This document shows, piece after piece, positions 51,084 through 62,556 of a stretch of DNA of 64,000 bases. Origin of the DNA: Chrysogorgia sp. JL179-B06 (lineage: Eukaryota; Cnidaria; Anthozoa; Scleralcyonacea; Chrysogorgiidae). How positions within the stretch are numbered: the stretch's first letter is position 1; every line of letters starts with the position of its first letter. The stretch is taken from assembly GCA_035772405.1 (NCBI GenBank), contig JAYKKM010000440.1:313501-377500 (forward strand). Direction: 5' to 3'. The position numbers and the translations under genes are program-made. The notes below the pieces were generated by a model, which saw nothing but the letters and a program-made list of their open reading frames with translations, ran no database searches and was not told where the DNA came from.

Positions 51084-51120
51084 TTGTTGATTCTTTATAT
51101 AATGATGGTTTTATAATCTT

Positions 51121-51173
51121 AACGTATCTTACTTCCGGAAACGACTTTTCCCAAAACCTTTTCCAAAAAAATA
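51121..51173 (-). repeat. Internal copy of the inner TIR boundary
   Basis: CGTATCTTACTTCCGGAAAC through CCAAAAAAATAATACC repeats the first ~53 bp of the right TIR (from 52017), about 0.9 kb inside the element, between copy 1 of gene A and the fragment of gene B. Confidence 0.85.
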
Positions 51174-51174
51174 A

Positions 51175-51270
51175 TACCAATACTCTTCCATATAAGTCAC
51201 AGCATAAAATTTAGAATCCACGCATTCACGAGCTAAACAAACATCCTTAAACATTTTAAGATGTAAAAGA
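51175..51270 (-). pseudogene. Accessory gene B, truncated copy
   Basis: Contains only the segment equivalent to LKMFKDAHLTRDCQDSKFYA of the full gene at 51275-51586 (TCCATATAAGTCACAGCATA vs TCCATATAATTCACAGCATA). Part of the tandem duplication of the A-B gene pair. Confidence 0.65.
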
Positions 51271-51274
51271 TTAA

Positions 51275-51586
51275 TTACTTCACCCTTATATTTCGTAATG
51301 TACCAGTTGAATCAAAATATACTTCTTCTTCCAAATTGATCTCGGTTTCTCGAATAATTATTGCAAGAAAATAATTTGAAGATACTTCCAGCTCCGTATT
51401 GAGATATGACTCTGGATTGAGATCTTTTAATATTAACGCTCGAAGATAAACACCAAAATGAATAGGATACTCTTCCATATAATTCACAGCATAAAACTTA
51501 GAATCTTGGCAATCACGAGTTAAATGAGCATCCTTAAACATTTTAAGTTGTAAAAGATCTATTACTCTAACATTTGATTCAGCCAT
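51275..51586 (-). CDS. Accessory gene B, 103 aa, unknown
   Basis: MAESNVRVIDLLQLKMFKDA..., LRALILKDLNPESYL, EVSSNYFLAIIIRETEINLE. Open throughout; predicted mixed alpha/beta with conserved aromatic strand as in the other small accessory proteins. A truncated copy lies immediately left at 51175-51270. Confidence 0.5.
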   Translation of the reverse strand: MAESNVRVIDLLQLKMFKDAHLTRDCQDSKFYAVNYMEEYPIHFGVYLRALILKDLNPESYLNTELEVSSNYFLAIIIRETEINLEEEVYFDSTGTLRNIRVK

Positions 51587-51664
51587 GATTCTGATGCTAA
51601 ATGATATACTTGATTTGATACTTCTTTATATAATGATGGATTCATTTTTTAATTTTAAAAATTT

Positions 51665-51990
51665 TTTAATTTGAAAAATTATTCCATCATTAATCCACGA
51701 TAACCAATCTTTATTAAGAGCTGTATCATCAGGGTCATCTCGATGTTGGTACCAAACTTGCAACATATTCCTTTTTTTTCAGCTGTGCGTACAATAAAAC
51801 GACCACTTTGTTTATTCGATTTTTTAAATCGAATTACTTCACAATAAATCTCATCAGCATTATTTTCTTCAAAATTAATCAAAGAAAGCTTTTTGAATAA
51901 CACGTTAACATGTTCAGCTTTTATCACAAATATATTCACACCATCCATTATTTTTATTATTGCTCCTGCCATTTCTTCTCTAAAAATCAT
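51665..51990 (-). pseudogene. Accessory gene A, copy 2, one frameshift
   Basis: MIFREEMAGAIIKIMDGVN, EHVNVLFKKLSLINFEEN, FKKSNKQSGRFIVRTAE, then a register change in the T-run at about 51770; the alternate frame continues with the QHRDDPDD and INDGIIFQ sequences of copy 1. It lies directly next to the right TIR. Confidence 0.65.
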
Positions 51991-52016
51991 TTGTTGATCT
52001 TCTTATATAAAGCTAT

Positions 52017-52780
52017 CGTATCTACATCCGGAAACGCCTTTTCCCAAAACCTTTTCCAAAAAAATAATACCCTATTTACTTCCGGTATATCATCTTACAC
52101 CTCATTCTAGCTCTGGTCGTCGCTGAGGTAACATCTCCGTCGCGCGTGCTAATTTATTATTTTTTTTTTAAAAATACTTTTTTACATAAATAACAATTCC
52201 TTTTTTTTTTATAAAATACAATTCAACATGTTCTTTTTTAAAAATATTTCAACCATTTTTATTTTTTTATTTTTTTATTTTAAAATACTTTTTTTTATTT
52301 CAAATTCACAATTCATGTTTTTTTTGTTTTTTTTTAAATACTACTACTACTAATTCACATATATCTTTTTATTTTTTTTTAAAATATATATTTTTCCCCA
52401 TTAACACCTTTTTTTTCCAAAATACATTTTTTTATTTTTTTGGCTTCACTGCGCGTGGCGGCCATGTTTCCTTCCCGACGAAAAGGACAACCAACTATCA
52501 ACAACTACCATCTTCATGTGTAAGGGATTGGCACTTCGCTCTCAAACTGATCAAATTGCAATATAAGTATTATTTGAATTGACCACTTTCCCCTCCTGAT
52601 TACGGATAACCTATTAGGATAACCTCCACAGCTGGCTGTATTTTGGGACACCTCCCTGGAAATACTGCGATATCCTTTTCTCTGATTGGTCAATTCAAAT
52701 ACTTACTGCAATCTGATTGGTTAGGAGCTAGTGCCAATCCCTTACACATGAATAATAATAATAATATATATCTTACTACT
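52017..52780 (-). repeat. Right terminal inverted repeat of Polinton
   Basis: Inverted copy of 13445-14195, ending CTTACTACT. Contains the hairpin segment 52513-52752, CCAAT boxes and the inner GGAAAAGG-type block as its mirror. Confidence 0.95.
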
Positions 52781-52872
52781 CTAAGTGAAATGCAAACCTC
52801 TTGTAATTGACCAATTCCATGTTATATACAATGGGTCTCTTTCTTGGTATGGTTTCCCACCTATTTATTTCT

Positions 52873-53830
52873 CTTAGGTAACAGTGCTGCCATTGATGGT
52901 ATGTGTGTGGCATTAGTTAGTGAATGTACTGAGCAGAAGCTTCAGTCGTATTTTGAAGCATCCCCGAAAATACTAGAACATATTATTCCCACAATCACTA
53001 AAACCCAAGTTAAAAAGTACGAAGTGAGTCAGAATAACATGCTGAGAAGTTCGAAGATACTCTATGAAAAGGGTCTTCTATCTAAGAATAAATACTAATC
53101 TGTTTGTAGAAACATTGTAACAGCTATGAAATATAGTCCTTATGTGATTAGTCCGAAACATGTATATTATGATAAAGTGATAACATTTGTCAAATCAATG
53201 GACGTTGACAATGTCAAAGATTTTCCTTCTATGTTCTGTCATGGATTAGAAACCTTTGAAGATCCAGTCAGTGGATCATAGGAATTTTTGTTCTTATGTA
53301 TTGACATTAGCAGAAATGTATATTTTAGTTGGCCAAGAATTAGGATCTAAGTCATTTGTTAACCATTATATCATTTTAGGATTGCCATTGTGGCCGATGG
53401 TGCCCCATTTGGCAAGAATGACGAAGCGACGGCATGGCTTGTCTCCTTTCGAAATGCTGGAAAGCATATTCAGAACAAGAATGATAATTTCCTCATATGT
53501 GCGGCTAATTGCTCTGAAAGCCATATAGGTATGCAAAGGTATGCCAATAATTTAGTGAAATAGCATTCCAAAGCAGTGTTATATGGTTAATGGTTATCTG
53601 CTTAAGTTCTCTGTTGAATTGCTCCCTAGCGACATGAAATGGCTGTCTATTATGGCTGGAGAGCTTAATAACGCTGCATATTATTTCTCTCCATTTGGTA
53701 ATGTCAACAATGGCAACAAAACAGTCACTATGGTTTACAAGTTTCCTGTCTGTTTGCATTTGAGAGCTCGCAATCATGTTATTTATTTACAGCACAGAGC
53801 TTATCGCTCCATTACAGGGTCCCTAAGATA
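52873..53830 (+). pseudogene. Decayed gene of an unnamed family frequent in cnidarian genomes (APFGK/ELPxDMK)
   Basis: A splice-acceptor-like TTATTTCTCTTAG (52877) precedes an exon-like frame (SAAIDGMCVALVSECTEQ). Successive frames then show GAPFGKND, LICAANCSESHIG and FSVELLPSDMKWLSIMAGELNNAAYYFSPFG-type segments, which I recognise from large uncharacterised proteins repeated in cnidarian genomes. At least three frame breaks (about 53100, 53250, 53390). Function unknown; probably itself of transposon origin. Confidence 0.55.
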
Positions 53831-53989
53831 AAAATAAAGTAATAGCACATTTTAACAAGAAGACTAGACTGGGAACGACACAGGTGACACTTACGGTTTT
53901 AAAAGTCTCGCATATGTGATGGTAGATAGTTGAATATCCTAGGGGTTCTACAATAGAAACTGTATCTGAAAAGTTACGCTATTCACTTT

Positions 53990-55790
53990 AGCGATATATA
54001 AAAAAATTCATTTGATCGGTTTGTACGTCTTGTTACACGGCTGGAGAACTTAAAAGAAATGTAAGAGTCACATGAACGAACTAATGCTTTAAAAAGGTAT
54101 ACTAAGTCCAGGTACTCGTGCCAGTAGGACAGAGGTAGCAATCACGTTGTTTTAGTCTATCCCTATAGTTAACATCAGATCTAAATGGCAACGATACAAT
54201 AATGCGGCTTTGGACTCTTTCGATGTTTTAACGACACAGACTGCGGCGCCCAGACTTGGGAACAGTGTGCAAAGTAACTCCTATAACTAAAGCTGTGTTT
54301 AGTGCAATACGCACATGTGGGTCATGGATTTCAAATGAAGACATACTTATAAAACCCAGTATTTGGTTGGCTTTAGCCGATACTGTATGTACTTACGAGT
54401 TCCATTTGAGGTCAGGAGTGACTAGAACCCCAAGATCTTTCTGAACATCCGTCGTTTTAACTGGGGTGCCCATCAGGTGATAGCATGTCCGAATAGGCTG
54501 AACGTTATTCGTTACTGTAAGACCGCACTTGGATTGGTTAAGATCCATTCGCCATACTTCGCACCACTTGCATATTCTGTCAAGGTCAGGGCACTTCCCG
54601 TCTTTTGCATCTCTAATAGCGCGATAGCATTTAGTGTCATTAGTATAATACAACGGATGTTGTGCTGGTCACTTGGGGAAGATCGTTCACCTATATAAGG
54701 AATAATAAAGGCCCCAGAATCGGGCACGCTATAGATAACACTCGGAGTGGCTGCGATATTTCCCCAAGGACGGTGACCCTTTGATAGCGATTCGCAAGGT
54801 AATTCTCGAACCAAGTGTACAAATTACCAAAAATGCCAAGGTTGAGTAACTTTTTGAGAAGCAGATGATGGTCAACCCTGTCAAAGGCTTTGGCAAAATC
54901 TGATAGTATCAGATAGTATCAGTTTGAATTCTCTTATCGAGTAACTCCCCGATTTCATGTAAAACGCGCAGGAGCTCAGTAGTTGTGGACTTTCCCTTTA
55001 GGAATCCAAATTGAAGTTTGCGAAGAGGAGTAGAGACGTGTTCTAACAGCTTGTTGTACACACATCGTTCCAGAACCTTCTATACGATGGGTAATAATGA
55101 AATATGTCTGTACGTAGTTTGAGATATATTTTGCATGCCCGCCCTTTGGAATTGGAATTATGTTGCAAACTTTCCATGCCGCTGGAATCCTCGCCAGGGT
55201 CAGTCATTTGTTGAAGAAAGCACAAGCGGATAAACATATGTAACGTGCACAGTTCCTCAGTAGCCTGGCCGGGATCTTGTCAGGACCTGTTGCTTTGTTA
55301 ACATCCAGTGAAAGAAGAATGTCACGTAGATTATCTGGTGAAATAGAGATATCGTTTAACGGCGTACAGGAAGTTGTAGTAGTTGGTGGTTGACTTTCAT
55401 ATTCGTCCCTGGTGAGTGGTGGCTTGAACATAGAGTAGAACATGTTCAGAAGGTTTGCGATATCGACGGGATGGTCGGCTGTACCAGTGACATCGTCACG
55501 TGTCCAGACCATTTTATTCGGTACGCTTGAGTACTTTGATGCTGATTTAAATGCTGACCACAATATCTTATTACTGGATTTCATTAGACCAGGCAGGGAT
55601 TGATACAATTCTTTGCGTTTGGTTGATATAAGTAATTTAGGCAAACGTGGGAGCTGGCGGAACTTCTTCAAAACATTGGGGCGAGGATGTTTTTTTTGCT
55701 TTCCTCCTGGCAGTCTCTTTTTTGTTCAGAAGGTGTTTAACTTCGCTGTCGAACCAAGGCGGAGTGTTGCGTCTTCTGAATTTTTTTTTG
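53990..55790 (-). pseudogene. LINE reverse transcriptase (CR1/jockey-like), degraded
   Basis: From right to left: a pre-RT segment TPPWFDSEVKHL (near 55760), RT motif LSLDVNKATGPDKIPARLL (near 55290), broken middle with AFDRVDHHLLLKK near 54860-54890, catalytic-site region YYTNDTKCYRAI (the normal DD is ND here, near 54645), KCGLTVTNN and LGVLVTPDLKWNS (near 54400), and a C-terminal LFKALVRSCDSYI tail near 54080. Many stops and shifts; 5' ORF1 and endonuclease are absent, so this is a 5'-truncated insertion or remnant. Confidence 0.8.
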
Positions 55791-55799
55791 TTTCAAACA

Positions 55800-57329
55800 A
55801 CTTTAATTGGGAATGAAGCAATACAAACACGGTACAAAAAAATGACATAAATACAGTTAAGCTGTAAATAACCCAAAAAGGCAGAACACGAACGGGATGT
55901 TAAATCCCAAGCAAGGTGTCCGCCCGATAAAATACAAAAACATGGAAATACAAATCAACAAATAAATTAAATGATTATAATTTATGACATGAGCAACTGG
56001 GTGCCAGAAAGTGATGACTTGATTTTAGTCAGATGTTGTTCGCGCTTGAATCTAATTGGGTTTTTAACATTTTGGCTTACCGACGGATGGAATATGGGAA
56101 TGACAGCTCCGAAAAATAGATCGCTCCAGCGTTGCCAGTCGCTATCATTGTCACAATCAATTTCGCCATCAATGTCGCCATCACTGAATGTCGCCAGCTG
56201 CAATGTCGGTGGAGGAAACGTCCGATGGAAATATCTCCAGAGGCATGTTTCTGATGAACTGTAATTTCCATGGACGCGCTAATGATGTTATCGGTTTTTA
56301 TCTCTTTATTATTTTTCCAATAAACCAACTCCTTCGAAACAATCAGAAAACACCCGGGGGTTAGGGTTAGAAAACTAATTAGGCGGGGTAGGGTTAGAAA
56401 ACTAATTAGGCGGGGGATTAGGGTTGCAAAACTCGTTAGCCGGGAGTTAGGGTTAGGATCTTTGTTGTTTTGGGGATTGGGTACAATGGAGATGCTGGCA
56501 CTGGTTCCTCTCTTTAGCCACACGTCTTTACAATTAACGACGCCATGTTTTTTATTGGATTCATATTTAAAAAGGGTAACAGCTGACAGGCTATAGCTTA
56601 ATATACGCTTAATTGCTATGTGGCCGAATTTGGCGCCTTTTCAGCCCGTCGTGAAGTGAATATCAATATGTAAAATTGGACATTAATGTATTGACAAAGT
56701 TCTGAACTGTTGTACATTTACCAATAAAGTACTTGATGTCAACTTGGTTATGTTGTAATCATGCACAAGCTCTGAAGTCTTAAAAACAAATAATTTGAAA
56801 ATATTGAAAAGCATGTTCAATACATCACCAGAAAATGATTCACTGTAATACATTTGATAAATGTTAGTATCAGTTGAACCATTTCAGGTACATCAGTTAA
56901 TAATAAGTCTAAAGATTATTTCCATTGACTAATATTGTGTTCATAAAGCATGTCAAAGTCTTGATAACAATGGCACATAGACATTGTAGCACAACATTTG
57001 TGTAAAACGAACTACAACTTTGTTCCCACTTTCATCCTGTTTAACAAGCAGTTTCAGACATGGTAAATAAAATTTATTCAGACAAAATCGAATCAGTCAA
57101 TACACTGACATAAAGTAGTATAAACATTGCATTCCAAAATTTACCTTTTAGAAAGCGAGAAACTTCATATTTTACTTAAAGAGCCATAGCATAATGGCTT
57201 AATTTTGTATATTAGTTGCAATGGTTTTAAATCTTTGAGGCTTTACGTTTTACATGAGCACTGGCTTCCAGAAAAAAAGCAGTAGTACAATGGCTTAAGC
57301 ACAAAACAGGACCAAAAACAATTTGCTAC
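55800..57329. other. No gene; noncoding with a tandem GGGTTAGGGTTAG block
   Basis: A short array near 56352-56475 repeats GGGTTAGGGTTAGAAAACT-type units and ends GGATCTTTGTTGTTTTGGGG, the same string found at both ends of the 310-6494 element. The remainder is AT-rich without recognisable coding. Confidence 0.6.
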
Positions 57330-58149
57330 CTTGAAACTTTCAACCAATAAGTGCGCGTCCCCCCAGTACTTTTATAATTTTACACCGCTAAATGGAAGTG
57401 ATGGGCGAATTATGGCCGGAATCTATTCGTGTGACAGGTTATTGACGAAAACAATTCGTTTTTGTCGTTACGTACAACAAAGAAACTTACTGTCTGCAAG
57501 AAGACACAGGCATTTGAGACTGCGGGTATACTGTACCTAGTCTAAAACTACTCTAGGATATATATGCACTATAAATAGGGTATATTCATATTATATGCAG
57601 TTCATATGTAGTTCAAATTTATCAGTATAGCACTTTAATATTTTTGTTCTAGACATTTGCTTGTCAGAGTGTTTATATATATCCTTTCTTGTTCACATCA
57701 TCACATGTTTACTCTCTTCTGAAAGTAAAATTCTTGAAGAATTCTCACTGGTAGTTGCACTTTACACATAACTACAATACTGTCAGTCTGATTTTTCACT
57801 TTGACTTCAAAACATATAAATTTATTAGTTTTAAATGTTTCACATGTGCACTGCATGCAGTAAACTTACTATTGATTAGCCCACAATTGAAAAATGGTAT
57901 TGGTACCAACTAAGTAGGACGCACATAATTCCAACACAAGTTTTACTTTGTTTGTTAACTTCACATACTTCCAGAAGGAAAAGATGCCAACTGACAGCCA
58001 CGGCTGGTAAAAAATGGCCACCATAATAGCATTGTGTATTGCTGTTACAGCTGAAATTTATGAGATCCTTCTTTAATTATAAGTGTGAATGAAGCTTAAT
58101 CCATCCAGGTTGGTCATTTAATTTTTCTGGTGCCTACAAGAGATGTTAT

Positions 58150-58490
58150 GCTGCATCTGCATCAAATGCTGGTTTTACAAAAAAAGATTGCCAAGTGGTG
58201 GACTATGGAAAGTGATGGACTATGAGAATATTGCACCCAATTATCATCGGACCCTAGTTGGTGTTGATATGCAACAAAGGAAGATCATATATGTTGAACA
58301 AATTCAAGTTGTGGATGTCAACGACAACACCTTTGCACAGTTACTTGCAACAATTTTGCCACATATATTGCTTGCAAAGTTTGGGATGTCTGCCTTTGAA
58401 ATTGAATCTCCTACAAACTTCAGTGGCTGTGGAGTACTAGTTTGCTGCTATATATCACAGTGTATTGGTTTGTCGGGGGTTACTGTGTAT
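58150..58490 (+). pseudogene. Ulp1/C48-like cysteine peptidase fragment
   Basis: YHRTLVGVDMQQRKIIYVEQIQ resembles the His-containing strand pair of Ulp1 peptidases (usually HW...D; here HR and E), and SGCGVLVCCYISQC the catalytic Cys motif (DCGVFVC). Gln upstream is not visible. The Asp-to-Glu change and lack of a start make it a likely decayed fragment. Ulp1 domains often accompany large DNA transposons. Confidence 0.4.
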
Positions 58491-58659
58491 AATTCGTCGC
58501 GATCGCCTTGTCTTGAGCCCGCGCTTTGACCGCGGTATTCTTTGAAAGTCGCCTAGCAACGCCTGTTCTAACGCGAAAAAGAGAGAGAGAACTGCAGTGT
58601 TTTACCATTGTCCATAGGATAACTTTATATCTTTTGAGATAAAACGAATAAAATGAGTT

Positions 58660-60250
58660 GAAAGCTGTTGTTCATCGCCTTATTACTGCAAAACCAGTAG
58701 TTGAATTAATTGATGAAGTGGAATCTGCCTACAGCCAGTTGGAGGAGCTAAATCAATAGAACATTTTCACCATTAGAGATGTGTATTTCATCAGTGGATT
58801 GTCAGCATGTCATCTGAGAGTGGATTGGCGGCGCAAGTATCGTGATATGTTGCCAGCTGAGAGAATCCAGCCATTTGTCCCTTTCATGAAGTTCTGGCTG
58901 AGAATAAGGCCCCAAAGAGGAGAGGACAGAACTACCTGATATCGGAAATGGAAAACAGCCCCAACAGAGAAGGTATTTCAAATGTGCTTATACATCCTAG
59001 GACATGGTAAACCATACCACACCGGAATGCAAAGAGTTCCAAAAGTTACCCATCAGTGGCAAGCAAGGCAAGTATGAGCTCCTGAAACAAGTAAATGCCT
59101 TTTTCATATGCTTTGGTAATCACAGGAAGCAGGATTGTCCCAAAAGAGCACCATGTTCATCATGTGGAAGCGAAAAACACCACCGTCTTCTGTGCAAACC
59201 AAACGATCCTGAAAAGAAGACAACAATTACAAATGAAGAAAATAAAGGAACAAAATCGTATGCTTCACAAAATGATTCCCTGGCCTTATACTCGATCCAC
59301 CAGACAGCAATTAGTGAAAATGGCAAGAAGGTATCTTACATCACCCATCGAGCAGCAGACAGAATTAAAGCCAAGAAGCTGAAGCAACTTACTCTTGACA
59401 TTACAACAATGGGAAGTGTGGAGAAAACCTACAACACTATGCAATACGAGTTCACAATAAGAACGGTCGCTGGCAAGAAGGTGGCCATTACCGCGTTTGG
59501 TATGGGTCGAATTACAGGCCCTGTGAGTTATCTAGACCCAGATGGTGAAGCTATTTCCCGGATATGCTCCTGAATCCCTTCAAAGAAAGTCAACACACGT
59601 AGATATCCTGCTTGGATGTGATTACTTTGGAAAGAAGAAAGAAGAAGCCACATGCGGCGACCTGATTGAGGGAACCAAGTACAATTCCAATCACATAAAG
59701 GAAATCCATGACGTCAACGTCATGGCAGAAACGTACAAAATTCGCTTAGATTCGCACCCAGAGTTCCAATCCGGTCCTGACCGACATGCCACGCTGACAG
59801 ACGATCCAGAAGGAAGATAAGGACGCCATCACACTGTGAATGCCACTCATTCTTGTAGCAAAAAGAGAGATGAAAGCCAAGTTGGAAACTTCATCAACGG
59901 AGAAGAACTTGGTACCGAAACCACCCCACGATGTGGTGGATGCCGATGCAGTAAATGTCATACTGTTGGTCAAACTTATTCGTTCAAAGAAGAACAAGAG
60001 CTAAAGATGATCCAAGAGAATCTTAGATCATGGATCCCAACAACTTACCCAACAATTACCCAACAATTACAACACCGCGCTCGCTACCCTGGAAAGAACA
60101 GAACGCACCGATAGCAAGGATGGTCAATGGGCAAACACATACAATATGCAAATAAAGGACATGGTGGATCGTGGTGTAGCCATGCAGAAGAAACACTCAC
60201 TGGATTACGCAATCAAAATGCAATGTGGTTTGGCATTTATGACCAGATAT
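58660..60250 (+). pseudogene. BEL/Pao gag-pro-RT fragment, degraded
   Basis: Segments in order: ESAYSQLEELN (58725), RVDWRRKYRDMLPAERIQPF (58820), zinc knuckles CFICFGNHRKQDC and CSSCGSEKHHRLLC (59115-59200), protease/DUF1758 region with VDILLGCDYFG (59605), and the RT N-terminus TPRCGGCRCSKCHTVGQTYS (59925). Multiple frame breaks; RT core is missing. Distinct from the two other BEL elements in the window. Confidence 0.75.
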
Positions 60251-61197
60251 GTGGTAGCTGCCTGAAAAAATGTTCAGGTTTGCCATACATTGAATTGTCC
60301 AAATTCGCACAAGTAGAGTGCACAGAATGTTGTCAGTGATACCATTGACAATGTCTCAATATGAATTGTACAGTTCCAAAAGCTGCAGTTAACGTTTATT
60401 GCCATCATTACATCCTGATGAATAATCAGTTTACTCCATGCAGTGCACATGTGAAACATTTAAAACTAAAAAAAATATGTTTTGAAGTCAAAGTTAAAAA
60501 TCAGACTGGCATATATACTGTGATCTTGGCCAAAAACGTGAAAATACAAAATAATTAACTGATTGGGTTGTGTAACTGCAACTACCAGTGAGAACGATTC
60601 AAGTATTTTACTCTCAGAAGAGAGTGAACATGTGATGATGTGAATAAGAAAGGATATGTAAACACTTTGACAAGCAAACGTCGAGAACATAAATATAAAA
60701 GTGCTATTTTGATAAATTTGAACTGCATATGGGTTGATTCAATTTTTGAGGTGCTGCAAAGTGCATCATAGAGTAGTTTACTAGGTACAGCTGCTGAAAT
60801 TCCCCACGCACGTGGACTTACAGTATACCAGTGGTTCCAAATGCCTTTTTCTTGTTGTAGACGGTAACCAAAAGGGATTGTTTTCATTTTCACTGTCACA
60901 TGAATAGATTCCGGCCACAATTCGCCCATCACTTCCATTTCGCGGTGTAAAATTATAAAAGTACTTGTACGACGCGCGCTTATTTGTTGACAGTTTCAAA
61001 GTAGCTAATCAGAATTCCATACTCGCTGCATAGCAACAGTAAAGAACATTCGCTTGAAATTTTTCATCGGACTCGAAGTGCGTATGGAGCTGAAGAAAAG
61101 CCTTAAAATTTTAACTTAAAAGCTCAAAAAGCGAGTTGTGACCGCCCTCGCCTTCAACACAAATGTTATTAGAAACGATCTGGCTTGGTTACCTGCT

Positions 61198-61550
61198 TGT
61201 AACAAAAAATGCCATAAAAGTTTTTTTGAATTCTTGGCAGGCCGTATAAACAGAATGCCTTCGTTATCAAATCGAATAGGTCAGCGACACAGTGTTCAAA
61301 CCAAAGGTAAATAAAATACGAGTCGGTGAAAATACAATAGCTGTAAACAAATATACAATAGCTGTGAGCACTTCACGTTGCTTTGTTTACATACATTTGA
61401 TTGACATGTTATTGTACTCAAGACTAAAACGCTTGCAATCGAACACGTAGGAGCCAGTGCTCGAACCCTCGAAGACTTCTTTTAATTTAATTTTTGTTTA
61501 AAGTATTATTATTTTGTATGTATTTAATAAATGAATGAAAGTCTATTACA
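61198..61550 (+). repeat. Candidate 5' LTR of second BEL/Pao element
   Basis: Starts TGTAAC and ends TTACA directly before the primer-binding site, giving the TGTAA...TTACA inverted tips of an LTR. AATAAA lies near 61526 (TTTAATAAATG), appropriate for a polyadenylation signal. The right end is firm; the left end is my best guess because the partner LTR is outside the window. Confidence 0.55.
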
Positions 61551-61568
61551 TGGCGCCCAACGTGGGGC
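61551..61568 (+). promoter_or_regulatory. Primer-binding site of second BEL element
   Basis: TGGCGCCCAACGTGGGGC directly follows the TTACA LTR end, the usual form of an LTR-retrotransposon primer-binding site. Confidence 0.8.
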
Positions 61569-61641
61569 ATTGGCTCATTTAAACGAACGACTGTGAAACA
61601 ACCGCGTTTTGCAACGAATATTATCGAAGTGTGTCAATAAT

Positions 61642-62534
61642 ATGTCGAACGGGAAAGAAGACGACTTAAAAGGATCCGAGCGATTCGCTCTGGAAATCGT
61701 GGTGTAGTAACGAAGTATACGAAAGAAGCGCTGGAATTGTTAACGTCAGATCCAGGGGATCAATCCGTTAAAGACCGTTTGTCCACGATTGCGAATTTAT
61801 TAAACGAGAAAACGAACCGATTGAAAGAACTCGACGCGCAAGTGTTGCAGTTGTGCGACGTAAACGACATTGAACAAGAAATCGAAGAAACCGAAGAGAT
61901 CTATTCCCGAACTATGGATGCGACGAGATCGACAAATCGAAAGCGAAACAAACGACGTCTGTTGTTCATACGGAATCTACGGACGAAGCGAATTTAGCTG
62001 GTGTTTTACACAGCCAAACAACGAAAGAACCCGAGCTGATATCATCGCCAACCAAGAATACGCGCAAAGTGCAAGATCGAAATTACCCAAGCTCGTTTTA
62101 CCAAAATTCAAAGGTGATATAACTAATTATCGAACATTTTGGCAGACATTTGAAAGCACGGTTCATAACAGCATGGAAATAACAATGATTGACAAGTTTA
62201 ATTATCTGTTCTCATTGTTGGAGGGACAAGCTCTTCGTTCGATAAAAGGTCTTGCCATAACCGAGGTAATTATCAAGCCGCCGTTGATATACCACAGGAA
62301 CGTTTTGGAAAATCCCAGCAAATAATTTCTGCCCACATGGACGAACTCCTAAAATTACCTCCTTGCGCCGGGGATAAACCTAATCAATTGCGATTTGTTT
62401 ATGACAAGGTGAGTGTAAACGTGCGTGGATTGGAAGCTTTAGCAGTACACTGTACAGGCAGAACAATATGGAAGTTTACTGATACCAGTAATAATATCGA
62501 AACTGCCGAGCGACGTTCGTCTGCAAATTGCTAG
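61642..62534 (+). pseudogene. BEL/Pao gag, degraded
   Basis: ATG at 61642 (MSNGKEDDLKGSERFALEIVV) meets a stop at 61707; gag continues in the next frame (LELLTSDPGDQSVKDRLSTI at 61730). LPKLVLPKFKGDITNYRTFW and KFNYLFSLLEGQALRSIKGL (62090-62260) are the DUF1759 capsid region; DELLKLPPCAGDKPNQLRFV (62340) follows after another break. Zinc knuckles are not visible. Confidence 0.75.
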
Positions 62535-62556
62535 AGATACTGCGAAAGACGTGTAG

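Larger units (their letters stand above)
13445..52780. mobile_element. Maverick/Polinton (adintovirus-like provirus), 39.3 kb with nested insertions
   Basis: The element is bounded by long inverted repeats whose outer ends read AGTAGTAAGATATATATT on the left and the reverse complement on the right. The AG...CT termini fit the Polinton superfamily. A 5-bp direct repeat CTAAG flanks it (13440-13444 and 52781-52785); Polintons usually make 6 bp, so one base may have changed. Inside are the Polinton hallmark genes: protein-primed PolB, integrase, ATPase, adenain-like protease, major capsid and penton-like proteins. About 12.6 kb of its length is later insertions (DNA transposon 15318-22590, BEL remnant to about 27.9 kb, and the smaller MITEs), leaving a core of about 26-27 kb, slightly large for the family. 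Confidence 0.92.
57330..61003. mobile_element. 3.7-kb element with ~0.57-kb inverted ends
   Basis: The left arm (57330-57880) and right arm (60435-61003) mirror each other: GGAAGTGATGGGCGAATT on the left equals AATTCGCCCATCACTTCC on the right, and CACATGTGCACTGCATG equals CATGCAGTGCACATGTG. Interior has an Ulp1-like fragment and a BEL remnant. I could not establish a TSD. Superfamily unknown. Confidence 0.7.

Noticed and set aside
55982..56523. 148-codon minus-strand frame with LISFLTL repeats
   Set aside because: Runs through a GGGTTAGGGTTAG-type tandem block and has no protein-like conservation.
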